A stretch of DNA of 64,000 nucleotides, taken from NCBI RefSeq assembly GCF_001696455.1, contig NZ_MAUJ01000009.1, positions 62,001-126,000 of the forward strand. Reading direction: 5' to 3'. Positions 35,637 through 43,880 of the stretch are shown in pieces. The notes under the pieces are model-generated. The model made no database searches. It saw only the letters and a list, made by a program, of their open reading frames with translations, and was not told where the DNA came from. Each line of letters begins with the position of its first letter. Positions within the stretch are counted from its first letter, which is position 1. Both the position numbers and the translations under genes were made by a program. Source of the DNA: Pseudoalteromonas luteoviolacea. Its GTDB lineage: Bacteria; Pseudomonadota; Gammaproteobacteria; Enterobacterales; Alteromonadaceae.

Positions 35637-35660
35637 GGGTTTATGGATCTCACCCGTCTA
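35637..35660 (+). promoter_or_regulatory. Candidate ECF-sigma promoter of exbB-exbD-tonB
   Basis: GGGTTT (35637-35642), 12 bases, CGTCTA (35655-35660), the clearest of the three copies since CGTC is the usual ECF -10 core. It leaves a leader of about 115 bases before the exbB ATG. Confidence 0.65.
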
Positions 35661-35777
35661 TAAGGGTAGAAGCTGTAAAATTATCTACTGCCCAGCGTCA
35701 GTAAAACCAGCACAAAAAATTTAAAATATTGATTTTACTATTTAAAAATCAATACCACCTTTCTTTAGGAGTTACCC

Positions 35778-36608
35778 ATGCCTCTTCGTCCCTCTCTGTG
35801 TTTTTTATTAGTGAGTCTACTCGCAGCGACTCCAGCACTTGCAGGTGAGACTGAAAGCGCTTTTTCTGGCCATGATCTGTCTCCTTGGGGGATGTATCTA
35901 GCAGCGGATATTATTGTTAAAAGCGTAATGATAGGATTGTTGTTGGCATCCGTTGCCACATGGGGGATTTGGCTATACAAAACCATTCAAATTTCCAAGG
36001 CCAAAAAAAGCGCCCATCAACTGCTTACTCACCTTGTAAATAGCCAAAGTTTCAGTGATGCAGATCAGGCCACTGCTGGCACAGAACACGAGGTCATGCT
36101 GCTGGTACACGCGACCAAACACGAGCTAGAACTGTCAGCTGCCGGTGCGGTTTCAGACGAGGGTCTCAAAGAGCGTATTGTTGCTCGATTAGAGCGTGTT
36201 CAAGCCACCCTGAGTGCAAATATGAACCACGGCACTGGCGTACTCGCAACCATTGGTTCGGTCGCCCCCTTTGTTGGCCTATTCGGCACCGTGTGGGGGA
36301 TCATGAATAGCTTTATTGGCATCGCCAAAACGCAAACAACCAACTTGGCCGTTGTTGCGCCCGGTATTGCCGAAGCACTGCTCGCCACCGCCATAGGGTT
36401 AGTTGCGGCTATTCCAGCGGTGGTGATCTACAACCACTTTTCACGCTCGATTGCCAGCTACACAGCTCAAACCGCCGATATTGTGACTGCGCTTATGGTG
36501 CTTATTAGCCGTGATTTGGACCGCGATCACCCCCATGCAAGAGCGCTCTCTAGCAAACTGACGCTAGGATCAACAAAAGACAAAACAAACTTAAAGGCAG
36601 CAAGCTAA
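35778..36608 (+). CDS. exbB: TonB-system energiser ExbB
   Basis: 276 residues. A signal peptide (LLVSLLAATPALA-GE) marks the long ExbB type with a periplasmic N-terminus. Three membrane helices follow: about 45-68, 150-175 (VLATIGSVAPFVGLFGTVWGIMNSF, the family signature) and 195-220 (VAPGIAEALLATAIGLVAAIPAV). With ExbD it forms the proton channel that powers TonB. AGGAGT precedes the ATG and its stop overlaps the exbD start. Its placement beside the haem receptor suggests a dedicated energiser. Confidence 0.95.
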   Translation: MPLRPSLCFLLVSLLAATPALAGETESAFSGHDLSPWGMYLAADIIVKSVMIGLLLASVATWGIWLYKTIQISKAKKSAHQLLTHLVNSQSFSDADQATAGTEHEVMLLVHATKHELELSAAGAVSDEGLKERIVARLERVQATLSANMNHGTGVLATIGSVAPFVGLFGTVWGIMNSFIGIAKTQTTNLAVVAPGIAEALLATAIGLVAAIPAVVIYNHFSRSIASYTAQTADIVTALMVLISRDLDRDHPHARALSSKLTLGSTKDKTNLKAAS

Positions 36609-37039
36609 TGGCCTTTTCAAGCACAAATAAAAACCCGTCGGTTCCCAGTGAGCAACATGAAATCAATGTCACCCCCTTTATCGATGTCATGCTGGTATTG
36701 TTGATTATTTTTATGGTTGCCGCACCGCTTGCAACGGTCAATGTGCCTGTCAATCTGCCCGCGATTGCTGAGGAGGCAAAACCGCAAGAAGACAAACCGA
36801 TATACCTCACTTTGCAAAAAGATCGCTCTTTAACACTGGGGGATGATATCGAGGTGGCGCAATCACAGCTGATAAATACCTTGCAAAACCAAGGTATTGA
36901 AAAAAGCAAAACCATCATGATCCGAGCCGACAAAGCAGTGCCTTATGGCGACTTTATCGAGCTGATGAATCAGTTGGCAACCGCAGGATATAGCAAAGTA
37001 GCCCTCGTCGGCACTGAGCAGGTAGACACCGCCCAATGA
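36608..37039 (+). CDS. exbD: TonB-system protein ExbD
   Basis: 143 residues: short cytoplasmic tail, one membrane helix with the essential aspartate (INVTPFIDVMLVLLIIFMVAAP), then a periplasmic domain (KTIMIRADKAVPYGDFIELMNQLATAGYSKVALV). Partner of ExbB in the proton-driven motor. Start and stop overlap the flanking genes by a few bases, so exbB-exbD-tonB are translationally coupled. Confidence 0.95.
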   Translation: MAFSSTNKNPSVPSEQHEINVTPFIDVMLVLLIIFMVAAPLATVNVPVNLPAIAEEAKPQEDKPIYLTLQKDRSLTLGDDIEVAQSQLINTLQNQGIEKSKTIMIRADKAVPYGDFIELMNQLATAGYSKVALVGTEQVDTAQ

Positions 37040-37899
37040 GCCTTCTCGCAGGTCCAAACCACACCACACGCAAGCACGCTCGTAGAAAATGGGTGCTTGC
37101 GGTCCTCGCCGCATTCGCGCTGCATATCGCAATTGCAGCGGTGCTGATGTGGCAAGCACCGCAATCTCTGACGCCACCGCCAGCTTCCAGCCCTAACGCA
37201 TTTGAAGTCAGTATTGTTGCCGCCTCAAAATATGAACCAAGCAAGCAACCTGTCGGTCCTGAACAGCAGGCATCAACGGCTGCCCAGTCGCAGCAAGTTG
37301 CGCCAAAAACACCACCAGAGGCACAGCCTAAAACGGCGATTAAACCAATAAAGAACACCCAATCCAAAGTGAAGGTTGCCAAACCTAGCGAGAAGCCCAA
37401 ACCAAAAGAATCTAAAAAAGAGACTCCCAAACCTGCAGAAGTTAAAAGTCAGCCCGAGGAAGTCAAACCGACCAAAGTGACCACAAAAAAACGCCTGTCA
37501 GAGAGTCAAACAAGCAGCCAAGCAAGTCAACCAGACAGTGCCCCGCAAAAAGCGACACAGAATACCTCAACGGCGCACAAGGGGGCCCATAGTAACAGCC
37601 ATATTCAAGCTCAAATGGTGTGGAAAGGGCGAGTTCAAGCTCATTTAGAGCGCAAAAAACGTTATCCGCGCAGCGCCAAAATACGTGCACAACAAGGCGC
37701 ACCTTGGGTTAAATTTAGTATTAATCGCCAAGGCGAAGTGCTCAGTGTGAGCTTATACAAGGCCAGCGGTATCACGGCACTCGATAAAGAAGCGGTCGCT
37801 TTGGTTAAACGTGCTCAACCATTGCCTCCCCCACCAGACAGCATAGCGGGTAACCCCATTACGATGGCGGTTCCTATTGCCTTCTTTATTAAGAAATAA
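37036..37899 (+). CDS. tonB: Energy transducer TonB
   Basis: 287 residues. The single N-terminal membrane helix (WVLAVLAAFALHIAIAAVLMW) contains the conserved SH-type His position in its middle. A long Pro/Lys/Glu-rich spacer spans residues about 95-190, followed by a C-terminal TonB domain (YPRSAKIRAQQGAPWVKFSINRQGEVLSVSLYKASGITALDKEAV). It links ExbBD to the HasR-like receptor. Like HasB in Has systems, it may serve only this receptor. Confidence 0.93.
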   Translation: MSLLAGPNHTTRKHARRKWVLAVLAAFALHIAIAAVLMWQAPQSLTPPPASSPNAFEVSIVAASKYEPSKQPVGPEQQASTAAQSQQVAPKTPPEAQPKTAIKPIKNTQSKVKVAKPSEKPKPKESKKETPKPAEVKSQPEEVKPTKVTTKKRLSESQTSSQASQPDSAPQKATQNTSTAHKGAHSNSHIQAQMVWKGRVQAHLERKKRYPRSAKIRAQQGAPWVKFSINRQGEVLSVSLYKASGITALDKEAVALVKRAQPLPPPPDSIAGNPITMAVPIAFFIKK

Positions 37900-37947
37900 A
37901 TACCTTGTCATTGGCCATATTAGAGATTTATTTCAAGAATACTTTGA

Positions 37948-37970
37948 GGGTTTTTAAAACTCGTTCGTTC
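37948..37970 (+). promoter_or_regulatory. Candidate ECF-sigma promoter of haem oxygenase unit
   Basis: GGGTTT (37948-37953), 12 bases, CGTTC (37966-37970), then TTATTTATAA and the gene start 33 bases on. Third copy of the locus motif. Confidence 0.6.
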
Positions 37971-38002
37971 TTATTTATAAAAGCCAACGAGTTTCAAAAC
38001 AG

Positions 38003-38614
38003 ATGAGTAATTTAAGAGCCGCCAACTACCCAAGAATGAGCAAACTGAGAACCTCAACATCCAGTGTGCACGATCAACTTGATAAAAAAATCATGGCGCA
38101 ATCGCCATTTGAGAGTAAAGCAAACTATGGTCAGTTTTTGCGTTACCAATACCACCTTATGAAACATGTCGAGTCTCTGTATCAAGATGTGAAGTTAGCT
38201 GAACTGATCCCGGACTTAGCAGCCAGAGAGCGTACTCAACAACTCACTTTAGACTTTCAAGACCTTGAACTATCGCACCCTGAGCCGATTCAAAGTCTCG
38301 AAGCCATCACCGCATCTCAATACGAAAGTCTAGGCTGGTTATACGTTATCGAAGGCTCTAAGCTTGGTGCGGCCGTGCTCGCCAAAGAAGCTGAAACACT
38401 GGGGCTAAATGGCGAATTTGGCGCACGCTTTTTAGCGGGGTCAGATATCGGCAGAGGTTATCACTGGCGTCAGTTTATGCAAGGCATTGAAGACGCGCCG
38501 CTCAACGAACAACAAGAGCAAGCCATGTTAGCGGGCGCACAAGCGGCCTTTAAATTTGCCAATCAGCTAGTTGAGCTGAGCTACACGCAAGCTCCGAGCC
38601 CCCATGCCGCATAA
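38003..38614 (+). CDS. Biliverdin-producing haem oxygenase (HemO/PigA-like)
   Basis: 203 residues. Proximal haem ligand His23 in TSTSSVHDQLDKKIM; distal helix LGWLYVIEGSKLGAAVLAK with the flexible Gly residues near the haem edge. Cleaves imported haem to biliverdin, iron and CO in the cytosol. A second ATG at 38036 (MSKLRTSTSSVHD) has a comparable ribosome site and would give 192 residues, so the exact start is open. Probably transcribed with the DUF454 gene, which it overlaps by 11 bases. Confidence 0.9.
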   Translation: MSNLRAANYPRMSKLRTSTSSVHDQLDKKIMAQSPFESKANYGQFLRYQYHLMKHVESLYQDVKLAELIPDLAARERTQQLTLDFQDLELSHPEPIQSLEAITASQYESLGWLYVIEGSKLGAAVLAKEAETLGLNGEFGARFLAGSDIGRGYHWRQFMQGIEDAPLNEQQEQAMLAGAQAAFKFANQLVELSYTQAPSPHAA

Positions 38615-39080
38615 TTTAAAGCGTACTGCTGTAAAATATAGCTACCTACTGGGTGGCTTTTTTTCGCTTGGTTTGGCCTTTATTGGGGCCATCTTGCCGG
38701 TGATGCCAACCACGGTCTTTTTGATTATCGCACTGTGGTGCTTTTCTCAATCATCCGACAAACTTGAAAACTGGCTACTCACGCACCCAAAGTTTGGTAA
38801 AACCCTTAGCAACTGGCAAACACGGCGCATAGTACCCAAAAAAGCCAAGTACTTTGCAGCCATCAGCATGGCGGTAAGCTTAGTTATTTCTGGTATGACA
38901 CTGTCATTTGGCTGGCTACAGGTCGCTCTGCTCATTTTGTTCGCATTTATCTGCAATTACTTATTTGCCAAACCCAGTAAAGAAGGCGAGCCTGCAAATC
39001 GCTCACGCGAAAAACAAGTGAATATGATATTAATTTTAATGACAATCGTCGTCGCGCTTATGTGGGGAGTGACGCATTAA
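38604..39080 (+). CDS. DUF454 (YbaN-like) inner-membrane protein
   Basis: 158 residues with about four membrane helices and the DUF454 core (GLAFIGAILPVMPTTVFLIIALWCFSQSSDKLENWLLTHPKFG). DUF454 genes are frequent companions of haem oxygenase and haem-uptake genes in proteobacteria, but the role is unknown. The 11-base overlap with haem oxygenase implies coupled translation and a shared job in haem or iron handling. Confidence 0.9.
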   Translation: MPHNLKRTAVKYSYLLGGFFSLGLAFIGAILPVMPTTVFLIIALWCFSQSSDKLENWLLTHPKFGKTLSNWQTRRIVPKKAKYFAAISMAVSLVISGMTLSFGWLQVALLILFAFICNYLFAKPSKEGEPANRSREKQVNMILILMTIVVALMWGVTH

Positions 39081-39232
39081 TTGCGCCGTAATGTCGACCC
39101 CAGCGCCTTGCGCTTGCCAAGTTATACCAACGATTTAAAGTATAAGCTCGGCTGCTATTTAAGACTGAAGAACGCCCCCACAACGCAATGGGTTATTTAT
39201 GCCATGGTGACATATTCGATTATCCAAAAATA

Positions 39233-39511
39233 TTATACTCGCGTATTCATATTATTTTCCTGACCGGTATAATGAATAAATGGGCAGTCAAAATCATCGC
39301 CAAAAATTAAATACATCTCATAGAGTTGGGCCACGGTCATCACCGTTTTACCAGTTTCGAAATTACTGATAGTGGCCTGATCTACATTGAGTTTTGCACC
39401 CAACTGGCTTTGTGTCAGCTTGTTTCTTTTTCTTAGTCGACGTAAGTTATGCTGCACTTCCGTCATCAGGCTATTCACTTTTATCTTTCTTCTCACTACA
39501 TTGTTTTTCAT
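39233..39511 (-). CDS. XRE-family HTH regulator
   Basis: 92 residues from the ATG at 39511, preceded by GAGGGA. The Cro/C1-type HTH covers residues about 20-70 (NLRRLRKRNKLTQSQLGAKLNVDQATISNFETGKTVMTVAQLYEMYLIFG). No other domain. It starts an AT-rich accessory patch and is divergent from a second XRE gene. Such pairs often control mobile or antagonistic loci. A toxin-antitoxin antitoxin is another possibility, but no toxin gene adjoins it. Confidence 0.85.
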   Translation of the reverse strand: MKNNVVRRKIKVNSLMTEVQHNLRRLRKRNKLTQSQLGAKLNVDQATISNFETGKTVMTVAQLYEMYLIFGDDFDCPFIHYTGQENNMNTRV

Positions 39512-39774
39512 CGCTTCCCTCGCCAATGCGCTCTATCAACTGCGTTTACTCATTTCCATATTTACTTATGAAAATACATTGTTAATAATATAAGGCGCTT
39601 AATGCGGAAAAATCTTCGAATTTTATAAAAAGGATTATTTATCAGAAATTTTCTTGCCATCAGCATTTTTAGCAAACTAATCAAAGCTTGATTAACCTCT
39701 CAATACAGCACTGGATAGAGGTCATTTAGATCAACTTAGGTGTTAGTAGGTAAAAACTTTGATATTTGCACAAT

Positions 39775-39779
39775 AAGGA
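39775..39779 (+). promoter_or_regulatory. Ribosome site that fixes the second XRE start at GTG 39788
   Basis: AAGGA stands 8 bases before GTG 39788. The frame can be opened further to GTG 39740, but nothing like a Shine-Dalgarno site precedes that codon, so 39788 is preferred. Confidence 0.6.
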
Positions 39780-39787
39780 AATCAAAT

Positions 39788-40036
39788 GTGATAAGCGGTG
39801 ACGACCTCAAAGCCATGAGGAAAAAAGCAGGTTTAACTCAAAAACAAATGGCCGATAAGCTAAATATCACCAGAGAAACTGTGAGTAATTATGAGCTTGG
39901 GGTAGGCGAGCCAAGGATCAGTCATTTTTTCAAATGGCTGGCTTATTGTAAAATTGACATTAACCCTCTGATGATACAGATTAGCAATATATCGAACAAA
40001 TTGACTAACCAAGAAGATATTAAAGATAAGGAATAA
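39788..40036 (+). CDS. XRE-family HTH regulator paired with a GG-leader peptide
   Basis: 82 residues from GTG 39788. The HTH occupies residues 5-58 (LKAMRKKAGLTQKQMADKLNITRETVSNYELGVGEPRISHFFKWL). The tail is short and polar. Its stop codon overlaps the ATG of the small double-glycine peptide gene (TAATGATG), so the two are translated together and the regulator probably controls the peptide. Base composition is clearly richer in A/T than the haem genes next door, which suggests a transferred patch. Confidence 0.82.
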   Translation: MISGDDLKAMRKKAGLTQKQMADKLNITRETVSNYELGVGEPRISHFFKWLAYCKIDINPLMIQISNISNKLTNQEDIKDKE

Positions 40037-40038
40037 TG

Positions 40039-40164
40039 ATGAGATCTCTGGATAAGGTACAACTTAAATGGATAACTGGCGGTTCGATGTGGAAACCAAA
40101 TAGACCGCACTCAGCTAAAATCTGCATGCCTGAAAACACAACGCTACCAAAACAAAACCCGTAA
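40039..40164 (+). CDS. 41-residue peptide with double-glycine leader (bacteriocin/microcin-like)
   Basis: Too short for routine ORF calling. MRSLDKVQLKWITGG is followed by a 26-residue core starting SMWKPNRPHS. Counting back from the cleavage site: G-1, G-2, I-4, L-7, Q-8, D-11, L-12, which matches the double-glycine leader consensus of peptides cut by C39-peptidase ABC exporters. The core is basic, Pro-rich, and has one Cys (AKICMPEN). AAGGA lies 7 bases before the ATG at 40039; an in-frame ATG at 40036 overlaps the XRE stop. No exporter or peptidase gene adjoins it, so export would need one elsewhere. The downstream membrane protein could be the immunity factor. Confidence 0.55.
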   Translation: MRSLDKVQLKWITGGSMWKPNRPHSAKICMPENTTLPKQNP

Positions 40165-40264
40165 ACTTTAGATGGTATTGCTTCAAGCGAAACCTTTTCA
40201 TCACCTGAAAACCAAGCTTGAAATTACATACTGACTAAAGCTTGCAACATAAGTCATTAACTAT

Positions 40265-40849
40265 ATGAAAATAGTACATTCGATACTTATTACAGTAATT
40301 GCACTTGTCGCCTTCTACATTCAAATAGATAACCCTGTTTATATATTTCAATTTTACCTGTCAGTCTTAACTTTCTGTTTTTTATTTGGCGCAATAAACA
40401 AAGAGCCAAACATATGCCATATATCGCTTATGCTCGCTTTTATAGCAGTGGCTGAATATAGCCTGTTTGCAACTGGGGTAATAGATTTAGGGCAACATGA
40501 CGATAACTACCTAATTATTGGTACGATCGTCTTTGGTCTACAGCTCTTAATAAACATTTTTGCGGTGTTACTTTTTGTTTTTCGAATTCAGATATCTCGT
40601 TTGTTCTCAAGCTCTAGTAAAATCATACTCACAGACTTTGATGGCTTGTTTCATTGGCTATTTATAGCCGCAGGGGTTGTGAATATATTGGCTTTAATTG
40701 AAAATTCGCTAAGAAATGCATTGGGCTGGCACTCACTGACGTTTATCTACGACACCTACGAGATATATGGCTATGCAATAATTGCCTTAACATGTGGTCT
40801 GTTGCTAACTATGCTGATCTTAAAGGTGAAAAATAGACAGCTTACTTAA
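40265..40849 (+). CDS. Orphan multi-helix membrane protein
   Basis: 194 residues with five or six hydrophobic segments (starting IVHSILITVIALVAFYIQI; ending YAIIALTCGLLLTMLILKV) and few charged residues. No signature I recognise. It follows the GG-leader peptide gene by 100 bases in the same direction and shares its AT-rich composition. An immunity or sensor protein for that peptide is a reasonable guess, without direct evidence. Confidence 0.65.
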   Translation: MKIVHSILITVIALVAFYIQIDNPVYIFQFYLSVLTFCFLFGAINKEPNICHISLMLAFIAVAEYSLFATGVIDLGQHDDNYLIIGTIVFGLQLLINIFAVLLFVFRIQISRLFSSSSKIILTDFDGLFHWLFIAAGVVNILALIENSLRNALGWHSLTFIYDTYEIYGYAIIALTCGLLLTMLILKVKNRQLT

Positions 40850-41228
40850 TGCTTTATAGTCATTTTTTAACTTCTAAAATATGAAATATTGCATATTAAT
40901 TGTTCACATAGTTAAGACTATCAATGGGCCTTTTCTTTGGTAGCTAGCATATTTTAACGTCGTCGAGTCGCGCATCTAAGCGTGGTGTCTTCGTCTAATT
41001 GCTCACCAATTGATGAGCCAGTGCATACTGGCTCATATCACTGCCCGTTATATTTTTGGTATTAATACACTGCATCGTTACCCCTTTCCTGTTACGCCAA
41101 TTATCCGCCACTCTTCTAGAATTAAGCTAACATGTCTAATAACACCACTCGAGTCGCCATGGTCGTTCAAATTTTTCATTACGGGGTGTGCTGACGCACC
41201 GTCTATGGCAAAAAACCTATAAGGAAAG
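40850..41228. other. Intergenic region with a perfect hairpin
   Basis: 379 bases without a convincing gene. ATGAGCCAG and CTGGCTCAT (41013-41036) form a perfect 9-base stem around a 6-base loop, with no T-run after it. An open frame of 70 codons across it has no ribosome site and looks like chance. Confidence 0.5.
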
Positions 41229-41837
41229 ATGTCAAAAATGACTACTCAACATGCTAATAGCAACCTCGTGATGCTGCTCTCTGTTTTGGCCATGTGCATT
41301 GTTTTTGCTGTCGACTCACATATTCCGTTGGGTGTTGCGGGCGGGGTACCTCATATCATTCCAATTCTGATCTCTTTGTGGGCCAAAAACATAAGATTCA
41401 CGTTAATTTTGGCCCTGCTCTGTTCATTATTCACTGTGATCGCTTTTTTCAGCTCCCCCAGTGGTGGAGAACTCTGGAAGGTGCTGTTTAACCGTGGCAT
41501 TGCACTCCTCGCCATTTGGTCCTGCGCTTTACTCACCATTAAGTACTTTAACGAGCTCATCAAACATGCTGCGTTAGAAAAAGAGCTAGAGAAAATCTCG
41601 GTATATCGCGAAACCATTTCTGGCGTTAATCATTTGGTGAGGAATTTACAAAGCAATTTCTTAATTATCAATCATTCACCAAACCTGAAAAATGATTTAG
41701 GAGAGGAGGTCATTGACGCGCTGAATCAATCTTCACGCGAAGTCTGTGAAATTCTAGATAAACTGGGGGATTTAGACGAAGTGACTCCTGAAGTCATTTC
41801 TAAAATAGCCTATTCGAATGTTGAAAAGGCGAAGTAA
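41229..41837 (+). CDS. Membrane protein like a histidine kinase lacking its catalytic half
   Basis: 202 residues. Three membrane segments (about 12-30, 40-70 and 85-110) are followed by a helical stretch (ELEKISVYRETISGVNHLVRNLQSNFLIINHSPN) that resembles the dimerisation helices of a sensor kinase of the type with a short membrane domain. The protein ends before any ATPase domain (no N, G1 or G2 box). AAGGAAAG precedes the ATG. It could bind or inhibit a kinase, or be an independent scaffold. Not a recent truncation, since no remnant of an ATPase follows before glmS. Confidence 0.6.
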   Translation: MSKMTTQHANSNLVMLLSVLAMCIVFAVDSHIPLGVAGGVPHIIPILISLWAKNIRFTLILALLCSLFTVIAFFSSPSGGELWKVLFNRGIALLAIWSCALLTIKYFNELIKHAALEKELEKISVYRETISGVNHLVRNLQSNFLIINHSPNLKNDLGEEVIDALNQSSREVCEILDKLGDLDEVTPEVISKIAYSNVEKAK

Positions 41838-41992
41838 TTCAGCCAGCTCAGGTACGACCGCGACTGTATATTCAAGCAATACCCGCTACACCACTTTCTC
41901 ACAGCAAGCTGAGCCTATTAGGCTATCACGACCAGTCAGTCATAAAGGCCCTGTTTTAGACTATTAAATGCCATTATCTGATGTCACCAACA

Positions 41993-42016
41993 AAAAAGGC
42001 GCTTGCGCGCCTTTTT
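41993..42016. terminator. Strong bidirectional terminator after glmS
   Basis: AAAAAGGCGC and GCGCCTTTTT form a perfect 10-base stem around TTGC. It works on both strands: A/T tracts flank the GC-rich core. It ends the minus-strand deoR-type/glmS transcript and the plus-strand membrane protein transcript. Confidence 0.88.
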
Positions 42017-42029
42017 CAAATCAACCCAA

Positions 42030-43850
42030 TTACTCAACCGTTACCGACTTAGCTAGGTTACGAGGTTGGTCAACGTCGGTGCCTTTAATTACGGCAACGT
42101 AGTATGACAACAGCTGTAGTGGGATTGTATATACAACAGGCGCAATGATGTCTTCTACGTGGTTTACGTTCATTACACGCATTGTGTCATCTGATGAGAA
42201 TGCAGAGTCTTTATCCGCGAATACATAGATGATACCGCCTCGTGCACGCACTTCTTCAACGTTCGACTTAAGCTTTTCAAGTAGTTCGTTGTTTGGTGCA
42301 ACAACAATAATAGGCATATCAGCGTCGATCAGTGCCAGTGGGCCGTGCTTTAACTCACCCGCCGCATACGCTTCTGCGTGAATATACGAGATCTCTTTAA
42401 GCTTCAATGCACCTTCCATCGCGATCGGGTATTGAGAACCACGACCTAGGAATAGTGAATGGTGCTTATCAGCAAACTCTTCAGCCAGTGCTTCAATGCC
42501 GTCAGCCATGCTCAGTGCTTCTTCTAGCTTGTTTGGAAGCGTCTTAATTGCATTAACAATAACGCTCTGATCGCGGCCTTTTTCTTGTGCGATAGAAGCC
42601 GTTAGCATCAATAAACCAACCAGTTGCGTAGTAAATGCCTTTGTTGAAGCAACACCGATTTCTGCACCAGCTTTGGTCATAAATGCCAAGTCTGATTCAC
42701 GTACTAACGACGAGCCAGGTACGTTACAGATGGTCATTGAAGCCATATAGCCTTGTTCTTTTGCCAAGCGTAGCGCTGCCAACGTATCAGCGGTCTCACC
42801 TGACTGTGAAATCGTGACCAATAGGCTATTTTCGTGAACAAACGACTCACGATAGCGGAATTCTGACGCAATTTCGACGTTACAACTCACGCCTGCAAAT
42901 TGCTCAAGCCAATAACGTGCAACCATACCCGAATGGTATGACGTACCACATGCGATGATTTGTACATGCTTCACATCTTTAAAGATTTGATTGGCGCTGT
43001 CACCAAACGCGTCAATCGCTACTTTGTCATTTTCAAGACGACCTTCAAGGGTATTACGTACAGCCAGAGGTTGTTCGTAAATTTCTTTTAGCATGTAATG
43101 GCGGTATTCACCTTTACCAGAAGCATCTTGCGTGATGTTTGATTCAACGACTTCACGCTCAACTGGGTTACCTTCAACGTCAAAGATTTCAACCGTATCA
43201 CGTGTAATACGCGCAACATCGCCCTCTTCTAGGAAGATAAAGCTGCGTGTCACAGGCAACAATGCCAGCTGATCAGAAGCGATAAAGTTTTCACCAAGGC
43301 CTAAGCCGATAACCAGTGGGCTACCTGAACGTGCCACGATGATTTCGTTGTCGTTGTCTTTATCGAAAACAACAGTACCGTATGCACCTTCTAACTGTTT
43401 AGTCGCAGCTTGAACAGCTTCTAGCAATGTTTTGTGCTGCTGGCGTAGCTGGTGAATTAGGTGCACCATTACTTCTGTATCTGTATCCGATAAGAAAGTG
43501 TAGCCATCGTCACGAAGTGCAACACGCAATGCTTCATGGTTTTCAATGATGCCATTGTGCACAAGTGCGATTTGCTCATTTGATAAATGTGGGTGAGCGT
43601 TCGCTTCGGTTACACCACCATGTGTTGCCCATCGTGTGTGCGCAATACCGGTTGTGCCTTTCACATTCGCGCTATCCAGTGCGCTTTCAAGGTTAACCAC
43701 TTTACCCACCGCTTTAACTGTATTCAACGTGCCCGCATCACTCAACGCCACACCCGCTGAATCATAGCCGCGGTACTCTAAACGTTTTAAACCTTCAATT
43801 AAAATTCGGTTAACTGGGCGCTCTGCCACAGCTCCTACGATTCCACACAT
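42030..43850 (-). CDS. glmS: Glutamine--fructose-6-phosphate aminotransferase
   Basis: 606 residues, standard length. It starts MCGIVGAVAERPV, with the nucleophile Cys2 exposed after Met removal; the glutaminase domain covers residues 1-240 and two SIS sugar-isomerase domains the rest (CGTSYHSGMVARYWLEQ, ISQSGETADT). It ends with the conserved LAKSVTVE. It makes glucosamine-6-phosphate, the first committed step to peptidoglycan and LPS amino sugars. GGAGAG precedes the ATG. It lies 30 bases downstream of the DeoR-type regulator in the same direction. Confidence 0.98.
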   Translation of the reverse strand: MCGIVGAVAERPVNRILIEGLKRLEYRGYDSAGVALSDAGTLNTVKAVGKVVNLESALDSANVKGTTGIAHTRWATHGGVTEANAHPHLSNEQIALVHNGIIENHEALRVALRDDGYTFLSDTDTEVMVHLIHQLRQQHKTLLEAVQAATKQLEGAYGTVVFDKDNDNEIIVARSGSPLVIGLGLGENFIASDQLALLPVTRSFIFLEEGDVARITRDTVEIFDVEGNPVEREVVESNITQDASGKGEYRHYMLKEIYEQPLAVRNTLEGRLENDKVAIDAFGDSANQIFKDVKHVQIIACGTSYHSGMVARYWLEQFAGVSCNVEIASEFRYRESFVHENSLLVTISQSGETADTLAALRLAKEQGYMASMTICNVPGSSLVRESDLAFMTKAGAEIGVASTKAFTTQLVGLLMLTASIAQEKGRDQSVIVNAIKTLPNKLEEALSMADGIEALAEEFADKHHSLFLGRGSQYPIAMEGALKLKEISYIHAEAYAAGELKHGPLALIDADMPIIVVAPNNELLEKLKSNVEEVRARGGIIYVFADKDSAFSSDDTMRVMNVNHVEDIIAPVVYTIPLQLLSYYVAVIKGTDVDQPRNLAKSVTVE

Positions 43851-43880
43851 AATCTCTCCATTTTTTGCACGTTTGTGTGT

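Noticed and set aside
37950..38000. Fur box before haem oxygenase
   Set aside because: No stretch reaches a convincing match to the 15-base consensus; iron control there is better explained through the sigma factor.
39081..39263. 60-codon open frame after the DUF454 gene
   Set aside because: No ribosome site, partly antisense to the XRE gene, mixed composition; looks like chance.
39233..40036. Toxin-antitoxin pair made of the two XRE genes
   Set aside because: Both encode DNA-binding proteins; no toxin-like partner (HigB, RelE, HipA, MNT/HEPN) is seen.
41010..41222. 70-codon frame before the kinase-like membrane protein
   Set aside because: Crosses a perfect hairpin, no ribosome site, protein looks random.
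43851..43880. glmS ribozyme/riboswitch before glmS
   Set aside because: Only 30 bases separate the regulator and glmS, too short, and the ribozyme belongs to Gram-positive bacteria.
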